A stretch of 64,000 nucleotides of DNA from an uncultured Bacilli bacterium (lineage in GTDB: Bacteria; Bacillota_I; Bacilli_A; RFN20; CAG-826): contig CAKPBC010000001.1 of NCBI GenBank assembly GCA_934140155.1, positions 62,001 to 126,000 of the forward strand, in the 5' to 3' direction. Below are positions 35,000-43,551 of this stretch, piece after piece. Numbering within the stretch: the stretch's first letter is position 1; every line of letters starts with the position of its first letter. The notes under the pieces are model-generated. The model made no database searches. It was not told the DNA's origin and saw only the letters and a program-made list of their open reading frames with translations. The translations under genes were made by a program, and so were the position numbers.

Positions 35000-36454
35000 T
35001 TAATTTCTAATATTTTTTAAAGCTGGATAAAGTTTTTTAAATAATTCATACTTCTTTTGATAGTACTCTATTCTATTTTGACTTGGTTGAATTATTTCTT
35101 CAACTTTTATAATACTTTTTGTTGCTTCTTCAACATTTTTATATATCCCATCACCAACCATGGCAAGAATTGCTGCACCATAAGAAGGGCCTTGATTAGT
35201 TTTTAAAACATGGATGGGAATATTTAAGACATCCGCTACTATCTGTTTCCAAGTTCTTGACTTAGCGCCACCTCCACATATAGAAGAATATGTTGGAAAT
35301 ATTCCATTTTTTTTAGCAATTTCTAAGCAATCCTTTAATGCAAAAGCCACTCCTTCAAGTATCGCTTTTGACATTTCTCCTCTTGTAGTAGTTGCGCTTA
35401 AATTGATAAAAGCACCTCGAGCATTAACATCATTATGTGGTGATCTTTCTCCTGTTAAATAAGGCAAGAAAATAACATTAGAATCCGCTAAATTTGCTTC
35501 ATCTTTTTGATAATCATTACTTTCTAAAATTTCTTCTAACCACCATTTTCGACAAGATGCAGCCGATAAAATGCAACCCATTAAATGATATTTTCCTGAA
35601 GCATCACAGAAACTATGCAAACTATTTTTTTCGTCAACACTGAAATGATTGCTTGATAAAAATATCGTTCCACTTGTTCCTAAAGAAATATTACAAGCAC
35701 CATTACCAATTGTTCCAGTTCCAATTGCAGCTGCGGCATTATCTCCAGCGCCAGCAATAATTTTGACGTCAGATTTTAGTCCTAGTTTTTGAGATATTTC
35801 TTCTTTTAAGTTTCCTACAACTTCGTAAGATTCATATAATTTTGGTAACTCTTTCTCATGTATATGGCATATCTCTAACATTTCTTTTGAATATTTTCGA
35901 TTTTTTACATCTAATAATAACATGCCTGATGCATCAGACATATCACTAGCAAAAACGCCACTTAATTTATAAATCAAATAATCTTTTGGTAACATTATTT
36001 TACTAATTCTATCAAAGTTATCTTTTTCATTAGCGTATACCCACAATATTTTAGGCGCGGTAAATCCCGCAAAAGCAATATTGCCAGTATAACTAGATAT
36101 CTTACTTTGGCCAATTGTTTTATTTAAATAATTGGTTTCTTCGCTAGATCTTCCATCATTCCATAATATTGCTGGGCGAATTACTTGATCGTTTTTATCT
36201 AGTAACACTAAACCATGCATTTGTCCTCCAAATGAGATAGCCTTAACATCATCTTTATTTTGATTAGATAATAATTCTTCAATAGCAAGTAACGTTTTAT
36301 CAAACCATTCTTGAGGATTTTGCTCCACATAGTTTTCTTTATCGTAAATAATCGGGTAATTTTTATTACTTTCTTTTAGTATGTTTCCAAATTCATCTAC
36401 TAAAAGAGCTTTAACTCCGCTTGTTCCCAAATCTAAACCAATATATGTTTTCAT
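35000..36454 (-). CDS. xylB: Xylulokinase
   Basis: 484 residues, FGGY family. ATP + D-xylulose gives xylulose 5-phosphate for the pentose phosphate pathway. YIGLDLGTSGVKALLVDE at the N terminus, QMHGLVLLD, the catalytic-Asp region GAGDNAAAAIGTG, GERSPHNDVNARGAF and GGGAKSRTWKQIVADV are present. The MHGL motif and its place 2 bp after xylA favour xylulose over other FGGY sugars. Confidence 0.95.
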   Translation of the reverse strand: MKTYIGLDLGTSGVKALLVDEFGNILKESNKNYPIIYDKENYVEQNPQEWFDKTLLAIEELLSNQNKDDVKAISFGGQMHGLVLLDKNDQVIRPAILWNDGRSSEETNYLNKTIGQSKISSYTGNIAFAGFTAPKILWVYANEKDNFDRISKIMLPKDYLIYKLSGVFASDMSDASGMLLLDVKNRKYSKEMLEICHIHEKELPKLYESYEVVGNLKEEISQKLGLKSDVKIIAGAGDNAAAAIGTGTIGNGACNISLGTSGTIFLSSNHFSVDEKNSLHSFCDASGKYHLMGCILSAASCRKWWLEEILESNDYQKDEANLADSNVIFLPYLTGERSPHNDVNARGAFINLSATTTRGEMSKAILEGVAFALKDCLEIAKKNGIFPTYSSICGGGAKSRTWKQIVADVLNIPIHVLKTNQGPSYGAAILAMVGDGIYKNVEEATKSIIKVEEIIQPSQNRIEYYQKKYELFKKLYPALKNIRN

Positions 36455-36456
36455 TT

Positions 36457-37776
36457 TTATTTTCCAAACATTATTTGATTAACAATTGCTTCTAAGTATT
36501 CTTGTTTACCAGATCCTGGATTGGCACATACTTTTTTATCTTTAGCATAATTAGCTAAATCTTCTAATGTCACAGTATTATCACGAATCCTTACACCAAT
36601 TCCTTCTTCAAATGAAGAATATTTTTGTTTTATAAATTCTTCAATTCTTCCATCTTCAATGATTTTGCTTGCATTAATTAAACCTAAAGCAAAAGTATCC
36701 ATTCCTAAAATATATGCCTCGAACATATCTTCAATAGTGTTGGATGGGCGACGTGTCTTGGCATCAAAATTAAATCCGCCAGTTAATCCTTTACTTTTTA
36801 TAACTTCTAACATGGCAAATGTAGCACTATAAACATCAAATGGGAATTCATCAGTATCCCATCCTAGTATTGGATCACCTTGATTAGCGTCGATTGAGCC
36901 AAGCATATCATTAATTGAGGCAATTCTTAAGTCATGTTCGAAAGTATGTCCCGCCAAAGTAGCGTGATTTGCTTCAATATTTAGTTTAAAGTCTTTATCA
37001 AGACCATATTGTTTTATAAATCCAATTGCTGTCGCAGCATCAAAATCATATTGATGTTTCATTGGCTCTTTTGGTTTAGGTTCAATGTAGAAATCACCTT
37101 TAAAGCCAATTTTGCGGCCATAATCAACTGCTAAATGCATTAAACGTGCAATGTTTTCTTGTTCAAATTTGACATCAGTATTAAGTAAGGTTTCATATCC
37201 TTCTCTTCCACCCCAAAATACGTATCCACGTCCGCCTAATTTAACAGTTATGTCTAATGCTTTTTTAATTTGTGCAGCGGCAAAGCAATAGACTTCTGCA
37301 CTATTAGATGACCCAGCGCCATTCATAAAACGTGGATTAGAGAACATATTTGCGGTTCCCCACAAACACTTAATACCAGTTTCTTTCATTTTTATAAGAA
37401 TATAATCACTTATTTCATCTAATCTTGCATTTGTCACATTAATATCTTCATCTTCTGGAACTAAGTCAACATCATGAAAACAAAAATAGTTAATGCCAAG
37501 TTTTTGCATAAATTCAAATCCAGCATCCACTTTTGCTTTAGCGTGTTCCATTGTGCCTTTTTCACTAGCTCCAAAAGCTTTATTAATGGTGTCACGGCCA
37601 AACATATCAGTGCCTGCCGCTCCAAGATTATGCCACCAAGCCATAGCAAATGGTAGCCATTCTTCCATTGTTTTGCCTAAAACCATCTTTTTAGCATCAT
37701 AAAACTTAAATGCTAAAGGATTTTTGGAATTAGGACCTTCATACTTCACTTTTTTAATTGTTGGGAATTTTTCCAT
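36457..37776 (-). CDS. xylA: Xylose isomerase
   Basis: 439 residues, class II length. It converts D-xylose to D-xylulose with two divalent metals. Visible: catalytic His in NYFCFHDVDLVPE, LWGTANMFSNPRFMNGA, metal ligands in FYIEPKPKEPMKHQYDFD and LNIEANHATLAGHTFEHDL, and DANQGDPILGWDTDEFP. First gene of the xylA-xylB-GH43 operon, read away from an AraC-type regulator. No xylose transporter gene is seen in the window. Confidence 0.97.
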   Translation of the reverse strand: MEKFPTIKKVKYEGPNSKNPLAFKFYDAKKMVLGKTMEEWLPFAMAWWHNLGAAGTDMFGRDTINKAFGASEKGTMEHAKAKVDAGFEFMQKLGINYFCFHDVDLVPEDEDINVTNARLDEISDYILIKMKETGIKCLWGTANMFSNPRFMNGAGSSNSAEVYCFAAAQIKKALDITVKLGGRGYVFWGGREGYETLLNTDVKFEQENIARLMHLAVDYGRKIGFKGDFYIEPKPKEPMKHQYDFDAATAIGFIKQYGLDKDFKLNIEANHATLAGHTFEHDLRIASINDMLGSIDANQGDPILGWDTDEFPFDVYSATFAMLEVIKSKGLTGGFNFDAKTRRPSNTIEDMFEAYILGMDTFALGLINASKIIEDGRIEEFIKQKYSSFEEGIGVRIRDNTVTLEDLANYAKDKKVCANPGSGKQEYLEAIVNQIMFGK

Positions 37777-37802
37777 AATTTTTTTCCTTCCTTTACATCA
37801 TC

Positions 37803-37831
37803 ATTTTATGTTGTCTTACCTTGCGTAACAA
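37803..37831 (-). promoter_or_regulatory. Promoter of the xylA operon
   Basis: Minus-strand TTGTTA (37826-37831), 17-base spacer, TAAAAT (37803-37808). Its -35 shares one base with the -35 of the divergent regulator promoter. Confidence 0.6.
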
Positions 37832-37849
37832 TTGCAAAAGTTTTATAAT
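37821..37849 (+). promoter_or_regulatory. Promoter of the divergent AraC-type regulator
   Basis: TTGCGT (37821-37826), 17-base spacer, TATAAT (37844-37849), then GGAG before the start at 37883. Back-to-back with the xylA promoter. Confidence 0.65.
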
Positions 37850-37882
37850 AATAGACAAAAGTTAAGATTGGAGAAATTTATT

Positions 37883-38656
37883 ATGATTGCATACGAAAAT
37901 CACCGCTCATCATCTATTAATTACTTATACCGTCAATACGATACTGATTTTGAATTTGGTTTACATTTTCACGACTCCTTCGAATTTGTGTACGTCTTCG
38001 AAGGAGAAATAACCATAAATATTGAAAAAGAAAAATACAACATTAAAAGCGGAGAAGGATTATTAATACTTCCAAACCAAATCCATTCTTTTAATACACC
38101 CAAGCATTCCAAAACATTCATATTAATCTTTGCTTCTTCTTATGTTGCAAAGTATTACAAGCAATCTTTAACATATTGTTCTAAAAAGCCTTATTTTTCT
38201 TTAAAAAGTGAAAATAGACTAGTTGAGCGCTTACAACAAACAGATAATATATTTTTATTAAAAAGTTTGCTCTATTATTTAGTTTATTTATACACGAAAA
38301 GTGAATCTATTCCTCGTGATGTTAAATATAATACCCTTATGCAACATGTCTTAACATACATAGAAGAAAACTATCAACATGAAATAACATTAAAAGGTTT
38401 AGCTAAAAAACTAGGCTATGATTATCACTACTTATCTTCTATTATTAACACTGGTCTAAATTCTAACTTTTTATCTTTTTTAAATGAATATAGAATAAAT
38501 AAAGTATGCGAACTAATGATGGATGATTCTACTACTCCGATAAGCGATTTAGCTTATAACTGTGGGTATACATCTTTAAGAACATTTAATAGAAACTTTA
38601 TTGAAATAAAAAAGATGACGCCAAGAGAATATAGACAAAAATTAATTCATGAATAA
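37883..38656 (+). CDS. AraC-family regulator with cupin sensor domain, likely xylose-operon regulator
   Basis: 257 residues from ATG 37883 (MIAYENHRSS), which has TTGGAG upstream; the longer frame from 37832 would include the promoter -10. The N-terminal cupin (FGLHFHDSFEFVYVFEG, LPNQIHSF) is a sugar-binding sensor; the C-terminal two helix-turn-helices (ITLKGLAKKLGYDYHYLSSI and ISDLAYNCGYTSLRTFNRNF, then PREYRQK) bind DNA. Its overlapping divergent promoter with xylA suggests it controls xylAB-GH43, activating or repressing in response to xylose. Confidence 0.88.
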   Translation: MIAYENHRSSSINYLYRQYDTDFEFGLHFHDSFEFVYVFEGEITINIEKEKYNIKSGEGLLILPNQIHSFNTPKHSKTFILIFASSYVAKYYKQSLTYCSKKPYFSLKSENRLVERLQQTDNIFLLKSLLYYLVYLYTKSESIPRDVKYNTLMQHVLTYIEENYQHEITLKGLAKKLGYDYHYLSSIINTGLNSNFLSFLNEYRINKVCELMMDDSTTPISDLAYNCGYTSLRTFNRNFIEIKKMTPREYRQKLIHE

Positions 38657-38660
38657 TCAT

Positions 38661-39617
38661 TTAGTTTAAATGACTTTTAAATTCATTAACGGCTTTAAGA
38701 GAATCATAATCACTAAATATGCGTTCTAATTTTCCCGCACTTTCAAAAATATTTTCATTATAATTTAAATACTTCTTTCGATATTCTTTTGGTGTGCATC
38801 CATATTTTTTTAGAAAAACTTTATTCATATATTTTGGATCAGAGAACCCTGATTCATAACATATTTCCATTAATGTTTTTTCTTTGTTTGACATTAGTCT
38901 TATACATTGTTCCATTCTTTTAATACTAATGAACTCTTGGAATGTCATACCAAAGGTTGCTGTAAATAAATGTGAAAAGTGTGTTACAGAAATATTTTCC
39001 CTAGTTGTAATATCTTCTAAGCGTATTTGTGTATCAAAATTAGCATCAATATAAGAAATAATTCTTTCCAAACGATTATTTTTTTTCTTTATTTTTTGTT
39101 TTTGACTTTCGCTTATTATTTCATGCTCAAGATTTCGATACAAAACAGCTAAAGTTTTTGCTACTTCTGATATAACATCAAGTTGATAAAAGTCACGGCC
39201 GGAAAAATAATCAGTCGCGGCATCAATTAATAAACGCAAAACAAAATTATAATCTTGACTTGATAAAACATTTTTTAGATTATTTGATTTAAAAACTGAA
39301 GTTTGAATTTGTGGAAAATATTCACGAACAAAATGATTAGAAATCTGTATTAATAAAAACGTAGGATTAGCAACGTTATTATCAAAAGGTATTTTACAAG
39401 ATAACGAATGAACATCTCCAGAATTAATAAAAATAATGTCTCCTTGTTTTACATCATATGAATTTGAATTTATTCTCACTACTCCAACGTTATTAAGCAC
39501 AACAAAAATTTCAAAATCATTATGTATATGATTTTCTACAGATTTAATCTCATTAACAAACATTTTGATGTGTTTAATCTTTGGATATTTAACAATTTCA
39601 ATTTCACTTTTTTTCAT
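38661..39617 (-). CDS. AraC-family transcriptional regulator with cupin domain
   Basis: 318 residues. Cupin sensor (VENHIHNDFEIFVVLNNV, GDIIFINSGDVHSL) and a C-terminal AraC DNA-binding domain (IRLEDITTRENISVTHFSHLF; LMEICYESGFSDPKYMNKVF; CTPKEYRKKYL). It extends about 25 residues past the second helix-turn-helix. It is a distant paralogue of the neighbouring regulator, converging on it with 4 bp between stops. Target unknown: xyl genes, the GH3 operon or the cupin gene upstream are candidates. No good ribosome site is seen before its ATG. Confidence 0.85.
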   Translation of the reverse strand: MKKSEIEIVKYPKIKHIKMFVNEIKSVENHIHNDFEIFVVLNNVGVVRINSNSYDVKQGDIIFINSGDVHSLSCKIPFDNNVANPTFLLIQISNHFVREYFPQIQTSVFKSNNLKNVLSSQDYNFVLRLLIDAATDYFSGRDFYQLDVISEVAKTLAVLYRNLEHEIISESQKQKIKKKNNRLERIISYIDANFDTQIRLEDITTRENISVTHFSHLFTATFGMTFQEFISIKRMEQCIRLMSNKEKTLMEICYESGFSDPKYMNKVFLKKYGCTPKEYRKKYLNYNENIFESAGKLERIFSDYDSLKAVNEFKSHLN

Positions 39618-39858
39618 ACTTAAAGTTAAACAAAAAAATTAGTGAGTTGCAAATTGCTTGTTTTATGGTTTTAAGAAAAAAACAAATAACTTTAATTCGC
39701 TTTTGTCGACTTTTTATAAAATTTATCTACAAATTGTTATTTATTAGAACATTAAATTTGACTATAAAATATTAATAATTGTCTATTACTTTGCTTTTTT
39801 ATCAAAGAATGCTTTATTGTTTTTTTATAGCGCATAATAATAGAAGAGGTTAACAAAA

Positions 39859-40179
39859 ATGAAAAATATCAATGTAAAAGAAAAATTAAAGTTTAAAAAT
39901 GAAGTAAATTATCAAGAATGTCAAGTAGTATCTAAAACACTCGCACAAAACGCTTCCGTTAGTGTGACTCTCTTTGCTTTTGATAAAGACGAAGAAATAT
40001 CAAGCCACAAATCTGGCGGCGATGCTTTAATCACCTGTTTAGAAGGTGTTGGAAGAATAACTATTGATGAAGATGTTTATGAATTATTAGACGGCGAATC
40101 AATTGTTATGCCAGCGGGACACCCACATGCAGTGTACGCTAAAGAAAAATTCAAAATGCTTCTTGTAGTAATTTTTTAA
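39859..40179 (+). CDS. Cupin-domain protein
   Basis: 106 residues, a single cupin barrel. Motif 1 is partly degenerate (EEISSHKSGGDALITCLEG) and motif 2 is clear (ESIVMPAGHPHAVYA) with metal-type His residues. Such stand-alone cupins in anaerobes often belong to sugar-epimerase-like or sensor proteins; no reaction can be assigned. AGAGG lies 9 bases before the start. It has its own terminator and stands alone between the regulator and pflB. Confidence 0.82.
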   Translation: MKNINVKEKLKFKNEVNYQECQVVSKTLAQNASVSVTLFAFDKDEEISSHKSGGDALITCLEGVGRITIDEDVYELLDGESIVMPAGHPHAVYAKEKFKMLLVVIF

Positions 40180-40209
40180 CTCTCTAATAAAAACTATATG
40201 TTAATTTCC

Positions 40210-40234
40210 GTGTGGCTTAAAAAGTTACACTTTT
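40210..40234 (+). terminator. Terminator of the cupin gene
   Basis: A 9-bp stem with two G-U pairs (GTGTGGCTT with AAGTTACAC, loop AAA) followed by TTTT, 30 bp past the stop. Confidence 0.6.
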
Positions 40235-40467
40235 CAGCGCTTTCTATCATTGAAAATGGTTTCATTATCTAGAAATATTTACATTATAAATGTAAAATAT
40301 ACTTCGGCGTTATGATTATACTTAAAAAAGCGCAAAATAATCTTACGCTGTCTTAGTAAATAAGACTTGCTCAATTAAAATTATGTGTTTTTTGTCTATA
40401 AATTAATGCATTTTATAAACTTATCATTGCAAAAAATATCTTTTGGAAAATTTATGAGCATATTGCT

Positions 40468-40495
40468 TTGCGTTTAAAGAAGTTTTGTTTAGAAT
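40468..40495 (+). promoter_or_regulatory. Promoter of pflB-pflA
   Basis: TTGCGT (40468-40473), 16-base spacer, TAGAAT (40490-40495); AGGAGG of pflB follows at 40509-40514. Confidence 0.6.
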
Positions 40496-40523
40496 AGAGA
40501 AGTCAAGTAGGAGGTTATTAACT

Positions 40524-42779
40524 ATGGAAGAACAAAAATTAGCATGGCGTGGATTTAAAGGACGCCTATGGCAAGAAGAAATAAATATTAGAGACTTCAT
40601 TATGGAAAATTTCACTGAATATAAAGGTGATGAATCATTTCTTGAAGGACCTACAGATGCCACAAATACATTATGGGGAAAATTATCCGCTCTCCAAAAA
40701 GAAGAAAGAAGAAAAGGTGGAGTACTTGATATGGATACTGAAATCGTATCTACTATCACAAGTCACAAACCAGGATACATCGATGAAGCAACTAAAGATT
40801 TAGAAAAAGTTGTTGGCTTACAAACAGACAAACCATTAAAGAGAGCATTTATGCCATTTGGTGGTATTAAGATGGCTGAAGAAGCTTGTAAAACTTATGG
40901 TTATACACCAAGTGAAGAATTACACAAAATCTTTACTGTTTATCACAAAACACATAATGATGGCGTATTTGATGTCTATACACCAGAAATGAAAAAATGC
41001 CGTCATAATAAAATTATCACAGGTTTACCAGATACTTATGGCCGTGGCCGTATCGTTGGTGACTATCGTAGAATTGCTCTTTATGGTATTGATGCTTTAA
41101 TCGCTTGGAAACAAGAAGATTTAGCTAACTGCGGCGATGAAACTATGACTGATGATGTCATTAGAGCTAGAGAAGAAATCTCTATGCAAATCAAAGCTTT
41201 AAAAGAAATGAAAGTAATGGCGGCTAGCTACGGATTTGATATTTCTAATCCTGCTACTAATGCTAAAGAAGCTGTTCAATGGTTATACTTTGGCTATTTA
41301 GCTGCTATTAAAACACAAAATGGTGCTGCAATGTCAGTTGGTAGAATTTCTACATTCCTTGATGTTTACATTCAAAGAGACTTAGACGAAGGTACATTAA
41401 CTGAAAAAGAAGCACAAGAATTAATCGACCACTTAGTAATGAAATTCAGAATGGTTAAATTCGCAAGAATTCCTTCTTACAATGCATTATTCTCAGGTGA
41501 CCCAGTATGGGCTACTCTTGAAGTTGCTGGTATGGCAAACGATGGCCGTTCATTAGTAACAAAGAACGATTTCCGTTTCTTACATACTCTTGAAAATATG
41601 GGACCTGCACCAGAACCAAACTTAACAGTTTTATGGTCAACAAGATTACCAGATGGATTCAAGAAATATGCTTCACTTATTTCTGTAACTACTTCTTCTA
41701 TTCAATATGAAAATGATGATGTAATGCGTCCAATCTGGAGTGATGATTACTCTATCTGCTGCTGCGTATCCGCTACACAAACAGGTAAAGAAATGCAATT
41801 CTTCGGTGCAAGAGCTAACTTGGCAAAATGCTTACTTTACGCAATAAATGGTGGTGTTGATGAATTAACACACATCCAAGTTGGTCCTGAATATAAGCCA
41901 ATTACAAGTGAATACTTAGATTATGATGAAGTATTAACTAAATACGATCGTATGATGGATTGGTTAGCAGGAATTTATGTTAACACATTAAATGCTATCC
42001 AATATATGCATGATAAATACTATTATGAAGCTGCTGAAATGGCTTTAATTGATACTGATGTTCGTAGAACATTCGCTACTGGTATTGCGGGATTCTCACA
42101 TGTTGTTGACTCATTATCTGCAATCAAGTATGCAAAAGTAAAAGCAATTAGAGACGAAGAAGGTATCACTACTGATTTCGAAATCGAAGGTGACTTCCCA
42201 AAATATGGTAACGATGATGAACGCGCTGATGAAATAGCTGTTAAGTTATTACACAAATTCTTAACAAAGATTAAAAAACACCACACATATCGTAATTCTG
42301 AACCTACAACTTCTATCTTAACTATTACTTCTAACGTTGTATATGGTAAAGCTACTGGTACATTACCAGATGGAAGAAAAAAAGGTGAACCATTATCTCC
42401 AGGTGCCAACCCATCTTATGGTGCTGAACAATCTGGTTTATTAGCTTCATTAAATAGTGTTGCTAAATTACCATATGAATGGGCATTAGATGGTATCTCT
42501 AATACTCAAACAATTAATACTTCTGCATTAGGACATGATGATACTGAAAGAAAAAATAATCTTTCTCAAGTACTAGATGGCTACTTTGCACAAGGTGCGC
42601 ACCACTTAAATGTTAACGTCTTTGGAACTGAAAAATTAATCGATGCCATGGAACACCCAGAAAAAGAAGAATATGCAAACTTCACAATTCGTGTTTCTGG
42701 TTATGCAGTTAAATTTATTGACTTAACCAAAGAACAACAATTAGATGTTATCGCTAGAACTTGCCACAAATCATTATAA
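40524..42779 (+). CDS. pflB: Formate acetyltransferase (pyruvate formate-lyase)
   Basis: 751 residues from ATG 40524, with AGGAGG 9 bases upstream; a longer frame from 40485 lacks one. It splits pyruvate with CoA to acetyl-CoA and formate by a glycyl radical. The thiyl site appears as ICCCVSATQTG (three cysteines in a row, two being the usual pair) and the glycyl-radical loop as RVSGYAVKFIDLT near the C terminus. Length and the DALIAWKQEDL, RISTFLDVYIQRDL segments match true PFL rather than glycerol-dehydratase-type relatives. Coupled to its activase by TAATG. Confidence 0.97.
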   Translation: MEEQKLAWRGFKGRLWQEEINIRDFIMENFTEYKGDESFLEGPTDATNTLWGKLSALQKEERRKGGVLDMDTEIVSTITSHKPGYIDEATKDLEKVVGLQTDKPLKRAFMPFGGIKMAEEACKTYGYTPSEELHKIFTVYHKTHNDGVFDVYTPEMKKCRHNKIITGLPDTYGRGRIVGDYRRIALYGIDALIAWKQEDLANCGDETMTDDVIRAREEISMQIKALKEMKVMAASYGFDISNPATNAKEAVQWLYFGYLAAIKTQNGAAMSVGRISTFLDVYIQRDLDEGTLTEKEAQELIDHLVMKFRMVKFARIPSYNALFSGDPVWATLEVAGMANDGRSLVTKNDFRFLHTLENMGPAPEPNLTVLWSTRLPDGFKKYASLISVTTSSIQYENDDVMRPIWSDDYSICCCVSATQTGKEMQFFGARANLAKCLLYAINGGVDELTHIQVGPEYKPITSEYLDYDEVLTKYDRMMDWLAGIYVNTLNAIQYMHDKYYYEAAEMALIDTDVRRTFATGIAGFSHVVDSLSAIKYAKVKAIRDEEGITTDFEIEGDFPKYGNDDERADEIAVKLLHKFLTKIKKHHTYRNSEPTTSILTITSNVVYGKATGTLPDGRKKGEPLSPGANPSYGAEQSGLLASLNSVAKLPYEWALDGISNTQTINTSALGHDDTERKNNLSQVLDGYFAQGAHHLNVNVFGTEKLIDAMEHPEKEEYANFTIRVSGYAVKFIDLTKEQQLDVIARTCHKSL

Positions 42780-43534
42780 TGGAACAAGTACTAGGATATT
42801 ATCAATCAATAGAAAGCTTTGCTTTAGTAGATGGACCGGGCGTACGCTCGGTCTTATTTCTACAAGGCTGTCCATTTAGATGTTTATATTGCCACAACCC
42901 TGATACTTGGGCTTTTTCAAAAAGTAATCCTATTACTCCTGAAGAAGCGCTTAAAAAAATGATAAGATTTAAACCTTATTGGAAAGATCATGGAGGTATT
43001 ACAATATCTGGTGGTGAACCACTTTCTCAAATCGACTTTTTAATTGAATTTGCAAAGTTATGCAAGCGTAATAACATTAGTGTTGCTATTGATACATCAG
43101 GTGGCCCTTTTTCTAAAAATGAAGCATTCCTAAATAAATTTGATGAGCTTATAAAATATGTAGATTTGTTCTTATTAGATTTAAAATGTATCGATGAAGA
43201 TTTACATATCAAAATCACTGGGCATTCTAATAAAAACGTAATTGAAATGTTCAAGTATTTAGATGAAAAGAACATTCCTATTTGGATAAGACATGTCTTA
43301 GTTCCAACATTAACAGATAATGATGAGTTATTAAAAAGAACTTCCGACTTTATTAGTTCTCTTCATAATGTAAGGCGTGTAGAAATATTACCTTATCATA
43401 CACTCGGCGTATTTAAATATGAAAAATTAGGAATCAACTATCCTTTAAAAGGAGTCGATACACCTAATGATGATCGTATTGAAAATGCTAAGAAAATATT
43501 AAAAGCAGATACTTATAACGGATACTTAAATTAG
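42779..43534 (+). CDS. pflA: Pyruvate formate-lyase activating enzyme
   Basis: 251 residues from ATG 42779, overlapping the pflB stop by one base; the apparent longer frame lies inside pflB. A radical-SAM enzyme that makes the glycyl radical of PflB. The 4Fe-4S motif CPFRCLYC (Cys-x3-Cys-x2-Cys) follows DGPGVRSVLFLQG; also ITISGGEPLSQIDFL and the LFLLDLKCIDEDLH strand. No ferredoxin domain, so it is the short E. coli-like activase. Confidence 0.96.
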   Translation: MEQVLGYYQSIESFALVDGPGVRSVLFLQGCPFRCLYCHNPDTWAFSKSNPITPEEALKKMIRFKPYWKDHGGITISGGEPLSQIDFLIEFAKLCKRNNISVAIDTSGGPFSKNEAFLNKFDELIKYVDLFLLDLKCIDEDLHIKITGHSNKNVIEMFKYLDEKNIPIWIRHVLVPTLTDNDELLKRTSDFISSLHNVRRVEILPYHTLGVFKYEKLGINYPLKGVDTPNDDRIENAKKILKADTYNGYLN

Positions 43535-43550
43535 TTTAAGTATCTTTTTT
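43521..43550 (+). terminator. Terminator of pflB-pflA
   Basis: A perfect 10-bp stem GATACTTAAA/TTTAAGTATC with loop TTAG and then T6; the stem overlaps the pflA stop codon. Confidence 0.9.
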
Positions 43551-43551
43551 A

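Larger units (their letters stand above)
40180..40523 (+). promoter_or_regulatory. Upstream region of pflB, rich in inverted repeats
   Basis: After the cupin terminator this 300-bp stretch holds TGAAA/TTTCA around 40250, an 11-bp AT-rich palindrome at about 40274-40300 (TTTACAT/ATGTAAA core), and a perfect GTCTTA/TAAGAC hairpin at 40350-40366, then the pflB promoter. The GCGC-centred TTCAGCGCTTTCTA at about 40234 is a weak CRE-like match. It may be a regulatory region for fermentation genes or carry a small RNA. Confidence 0.4.

Noticed and set aside
40424..40759. 111-codon minus-strand frame over the pflB start
   Set aside because: Runs through the pfl promoter and the coding N terminus; not protein-like.
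42023..42409. 128-codon antisense frame opposite pflB
   Set aside because: Shadow of a strongly coding gene; no promoter or ribosome site.
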